Source: Gammaproteobacteria bacterium (GTDB lineage Bacteria > Pseudomonadota > Gammaproteobacteria > SZUA-140). Taken from it: a stretch of DNA of 64,000 nucleotides. This document shows positions 61,896 through 64,000 of this stretch, piece after piece. The DNA lies in the NCBI GenBank assembly GCA_020847075.1, contig JADLCS010000058.1, positions 17,074 to 81,073 of the forward strand. The letters run 5' to 3'. A program made the translations under genes and the position numbers. The stretch's first letter is position 1, and every line of letters begins with the position of its first letter. Below the pieces are notes generated by a model that worked only from the letters and a program-made list of their open reading frames with translations, was not told the origin of the DNA and searched no databases.

Positions 61896-62384
61896 TCAGG
61901 AGACCCGGAACCGGCGCCGCAGCCGGCGTAGCCCCAGGAACATGAGCGGCCACAGCAGCATGCTGCTGAGGGCAGGCAGCAGGAAGATCAGCGCGGGAGG
62001 GGGGTTGCCCGAGATGCCCTTGATCCACAACTGCAGCAACAGATGCAGCAGGATCAGGATGAGCACGCTGACGGCCTGTTGCCAGAGGGGAAACACGCGG
62101 ATCCGTTGGTAGAGCTGGAGCGTGATATAGGCCACCAGCGCGAGCGACAGGGCGTGCTGGCCCAGCAGGCCTCCGCGCAGCACGTCGAGCAGCAGGCCGA
62201 CGATCCAGGCCACGCCGACCCCGACCCGGCCGGGCAGCGCCATGCACCAGTAGATCAGCACGAGCGCGACCCATTCCGGGCGGACCTGGGCCAGCCAGTC
62301 CGGCAGCGGAAGGATGGTCAGCGCGAACGCCGCGAGGAAACTCGTGACGATGATCCAGCCGCCGCCCCGCCCCTGCTGGATCAC
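61896..62384 (-). CDS. mreD: Rod shape-determining protein MreD
   Basis: 162 residues with about five membrane helices, poorly conserved as is usual for MreD. Family features are the N-terminal helix and LPDWLAQVRPEWVALVLIYWCMALPGRVGVGVAWIVGLLLDVLRGGLLGQHAL. It links MreC and the cytoplasmic MreB filaments in the elongasome. Its start overlaps mreC by four bases. Confidence 0.93.
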   Translation of the reverse strand: MIQQGRGGGWIIVTSFLAAFALTILPLPDWLAQVRPEWVALVLIYWCMALPGRVGVGVAWIVGLLLDVLRGGLLGQHALSLALVAYITLQLYQRIRVFPLWQQAVSVLILILLHLLLQLWIKGISGNPPPALIFLLPALSSMLLWPLMFLGLRRLRRRFRVS

Positions 62385-63238
62385 GGCTCCGCCCCCTTTT
62401 CTTCCCGCGCGGCCTCCGCGCCGCCGGGCGGGGCCGGTTCGGGGGTGGCGTCCGCCGGCGGCGAGTCGGACATCACCAGCAATACGACGCGGCTGTTTTC
62501 CAGGTGGGCGGTGGGTTCGGCGCTGACGACCACGAAGGGGCTGTCGGTCTGTTTCTCGATGCGGGTGACGTAGGCGACCGGGTATCCCGGCGGGAAGCGG
62601 CCGTCCAGCCCCGAGGTGACCAGGAGGTCTCCGCGCTGGATATCCGCGTTGCCCGGCAGGTGGAACAGCTCGAGCTGGCTGGGATCGCTGGTGCCGCGCG
62701 CCACCGAGCGCAGGCCGTTGCGATTGACCTCGATCGGCAGCGCATGGTTGGGATCGGTGATCAACATGGCGGTGCTGGTGCGCGGCGTGACCCGCACGAC
62801 CTGGCCCATCACGCCATAGGCGTCGAGGATGGGCTGGCCCTCGTGGACGCCCTGGTCGCTGCCTTTGTTCAGCACGATCTGGCGCGAAAACGGCGCCATG
62901 TCGACCGAGACGAGCTCGCTGATGAGCAGGCGCTGGTCGATCTGGGCGGAGGAGTCGAACAGGGCGCGCAGGCGGCCGTTCTCCGCCTCCAGGGCCTCGA
63001 GTTTCAGCAGCTTGGAGTCGAGCAGCAGTTGCTGCTCCTTCAGGGCGGCGTTCTCACGCTCGAGCGTGTTGCGGGTGGACAGCGCCTCCGACAGCCAGTC
63101 GCCGGCGCGGCCGGGGAGGCCGACGAGGTACAGGATCGGATAGACGACGTAAGAGAGGCCGGCGCGCACGTCGTCCATATGGTGCTGCCGGTGATCGACG
63201 GTCATCATGGCGATCGACGCGAGCGACAGCACCACCAC
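62381..63238 (-). CDS. mreC: Rod shape-determining protein MreC
   Basis: 285 residues from the first ordinary start codon, GTG at 63238. Family features: one N-terminal helix, IAMMTVDHRQHHMDDVRAGLSYV, a coiled coil (ERENAALKEQQLLLDSKLLKLEALEAENGRLRAL) and two beta-barrel domains with NKGSDQGVHEGQPILDAYGVMGQVV. In-frame codons upstream translate as KPLFLRGPSLTLR, the usual MreC N-terminus. Translation may therefore begin at the ATA at 63280-63278, which has GAGG at the right distance. The C-terminus is acidic and Pro-rich. Confidence 0.95.
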   Translation of the reverse strand: MVVLSLASIAMMTVDHRQHHMDDVRAGLSYVVYPILYLVGLPGRAGDWLSEALSTRNTLERENAALKEQQLLLDSKLLKLEALEAENGRLRALFDSSAQIDQRLLISELVSVDMAPFSRQIVLNKGSDQGVHEGQPILDAYGVMGQVVRVTPRTSTAMLITDPNHALPIEVNRNGLRSVARGTSDPSQLELFHLPGNADIQRGDLLVTSGLDGRFPPGYPVAYVTRIEKQTDSPFVVVSAEPTAHLENSRVVLLVMSDSPPADATPEPAPPGGAEAAREEKGAEP

Positions 63239-63355
63239 GCGCAGCGTGAGGGACGGTCCGCGAAGAAAGAGGGGCTTTATCGGACACCTCGCGCGGCCGG
63301 ATCGCCGGAGGCCGCCTTCATCGGGGTACGGTCGGTGACCGATGCGCCGCGGGCG

Positions 63356-64000
63356 TCATTCAACCGCGAAGATCTCTCCGTTGTGCTCATCGAACATCTC
63401 CAGCGCCCGGCCGCCGCCGCGCGCCACGCAGGTGAGCGGATCCTCGGCGATGATGACGGGCAGGCCGGTCTCCTCGGACAGCAGGCGGTCGAGGTCGCGC
63501 AGCAGGGCGCCGCCGCCGGTCAGCACCATGCCGCGTTCGGCGATGTCGGCGCCGAGTTCGGGCGGGGTCTGCTCGAGCGCCGTTTTGACGGCGCCGACGA
63601 TGCCGGAGAGCGGCTCCTGCAGGGCCTCGAGGATCTCGTTGCTGTTGAGGGTGAAGGTGCGCGGGATGCCCTCGGCCAGGTTGCGCCCGCGCACCTCGAT
63701 CTCACGGATCTCGTTGCCGGGATAGGCGGAGCCGATCTTGTGCTTGATCATCTCGGCGGTGGATTCTCCGATCAGGCTGCCGTAATTGCGTCGTACGTAA
63801 TTGATGATGGACTCGTCGAAGCGATCGCCGCCGATGCGGGCCGAGGCGGCGTAGACGATGCCGTTGAGCGAGATCACCGCCACCTCGGTGGTGCCGCCGC
63901 CGATGTCGACGATCCTGTTGCCCGAGGGCTCGGTGATGGGCAGGCCGGCGCCGATCGCCGCCGCCAGCGGCTCGGCGAGTCGGTAGACCTCGCGGGCCCC
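63356..64000 (-). CDS. mreB: Rod shape-determining protein MreB, C-terminal part
   Basis: Only the last 214 codons lie in the window; the gene continues past the right edge. The translation contains [65 protein letters not shown], and [11 protein letters not shown]-like [25 protein letters not shown]. These are the actin-fold phosphate 2 and adenosine motifs. MreB filaments direct lateral wall synthesis. The C-terminus ([15 protein letters not shown]) is complete. mreC follows downstream in the same direction. Confidence 0.97.
   Translation of the reverse strand, partial: GAREVYRLAEPLAAAIGAGLPITEPSGNRIVDIGGGTTEVAVISLNGIVYAASARIGGDRFDESIINYVRRNYGSLIGESTAEMIKHKIGSAYPGNEIREIEVRGRNLAEGIPRTFTLNSNEILEALQEPLSGIVGAVKTALEQTPPELGADIAERGMVLTGGGALLRDLDRLLSEETGLPVIIAEDPLTCVARGGGRALEMFDEHNGEIFAVE

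Overview
This window looks like a chromosomal segment of a GC-rich gammaproteobacterium. The gene orders mreB-mreC-mreD-mrdA-rodA-mltB-rlpA-dacA-dat-ybeD-lipB-lipA, lptD-surA-pdxA-rsmA, glnA-glnL-glnG and glyQ-glyS are all typical of that class. I cannot place genus or order from the sequence alone. I saw no tRNA, rRNA, CRISPR array, transposase or phage gene.

Layout. 1-5.8 kb: an esterase fragment, lptM-lysA, a methyltransferase, a TPR-glycosyltransferase, trmL (minus) and a class 1B pyrD. 5.8-10.9 kb (minus): the nitrogen module glnG, glnL, a DUF4124 protein and glnA. glnA has a GG-N10-GC sigma-54 promoter and two NtrC-like sites upstream. 10.9-12.8 kb (minus): a TusA-like carrier coupled to a PP-loop ATPase, and an unknown protein. 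13.1-17.5 kb (plus): glyQ, glyS, gmhB (catalytic nucleophile apparently lost) and a PlsC-type acyltransferase. 17.4-22.9 kb (minus): rsmA, pdxA, surA, lptD. 23.2-24.2 kb: an HDOD protein.

24.2-30.4 kb: a molybdopterin block, with two E1-like adenylyltransferases (one with an N-terminal rhodanese domain) and a kelch protein on the minus strand, then moaA, moaC, moaD and moaE on the plus strand. 30.7-36.5 kb: a nickel block, with an ECF-type importer (nikK-L-M-Q-O, the ATPase carrying a histidine-rich tail), a CsoR/RcnR-family repressor with a small HMA metallochaperone on the opposite strand, and nikR. Its control regions hold several palindromes that look like metal-regulator operators. Pterin-cofactor and nickel enzymes are probably made by this organism, but none is encoded here.

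36.6-47.9 kb is the accessory and most unusual part. It holds a histidine phosphatase, a secreted protein of unknown role, a LolA-like periplasmic protein, and an apparent operon of a ribbon-helix-helix/zinc-ribbon regulator, a DUF1302-like outer-membrane barrel, another outer-membrane protein and a 904-residue TPR protein ending in a barrel. A convergent ABC-2 exporter follows, whose ATPase carries five copies of a tryptophan-rich 17-residue repeat. Two near-identical palindromes lie before the LolA-like gene and before the regulator operon, the second inside its promoter. I propose this as a regulated cell-envelope assembly or export system that I do not recognise.

48.2-64 kb returns to housekeeping: tsaD, plsY (minus), folB, folK, a pteridine reductase (minus), a MidA-type methyltransferase, then the minus-strand block lipA, lipB, ybeD, dat, dacA, rlpA, mltB, rodA, mrdA, mreD, mreC and mreB (cut by the window end), which serves lipoylation and rod-shape peptidoglycan synthesis.
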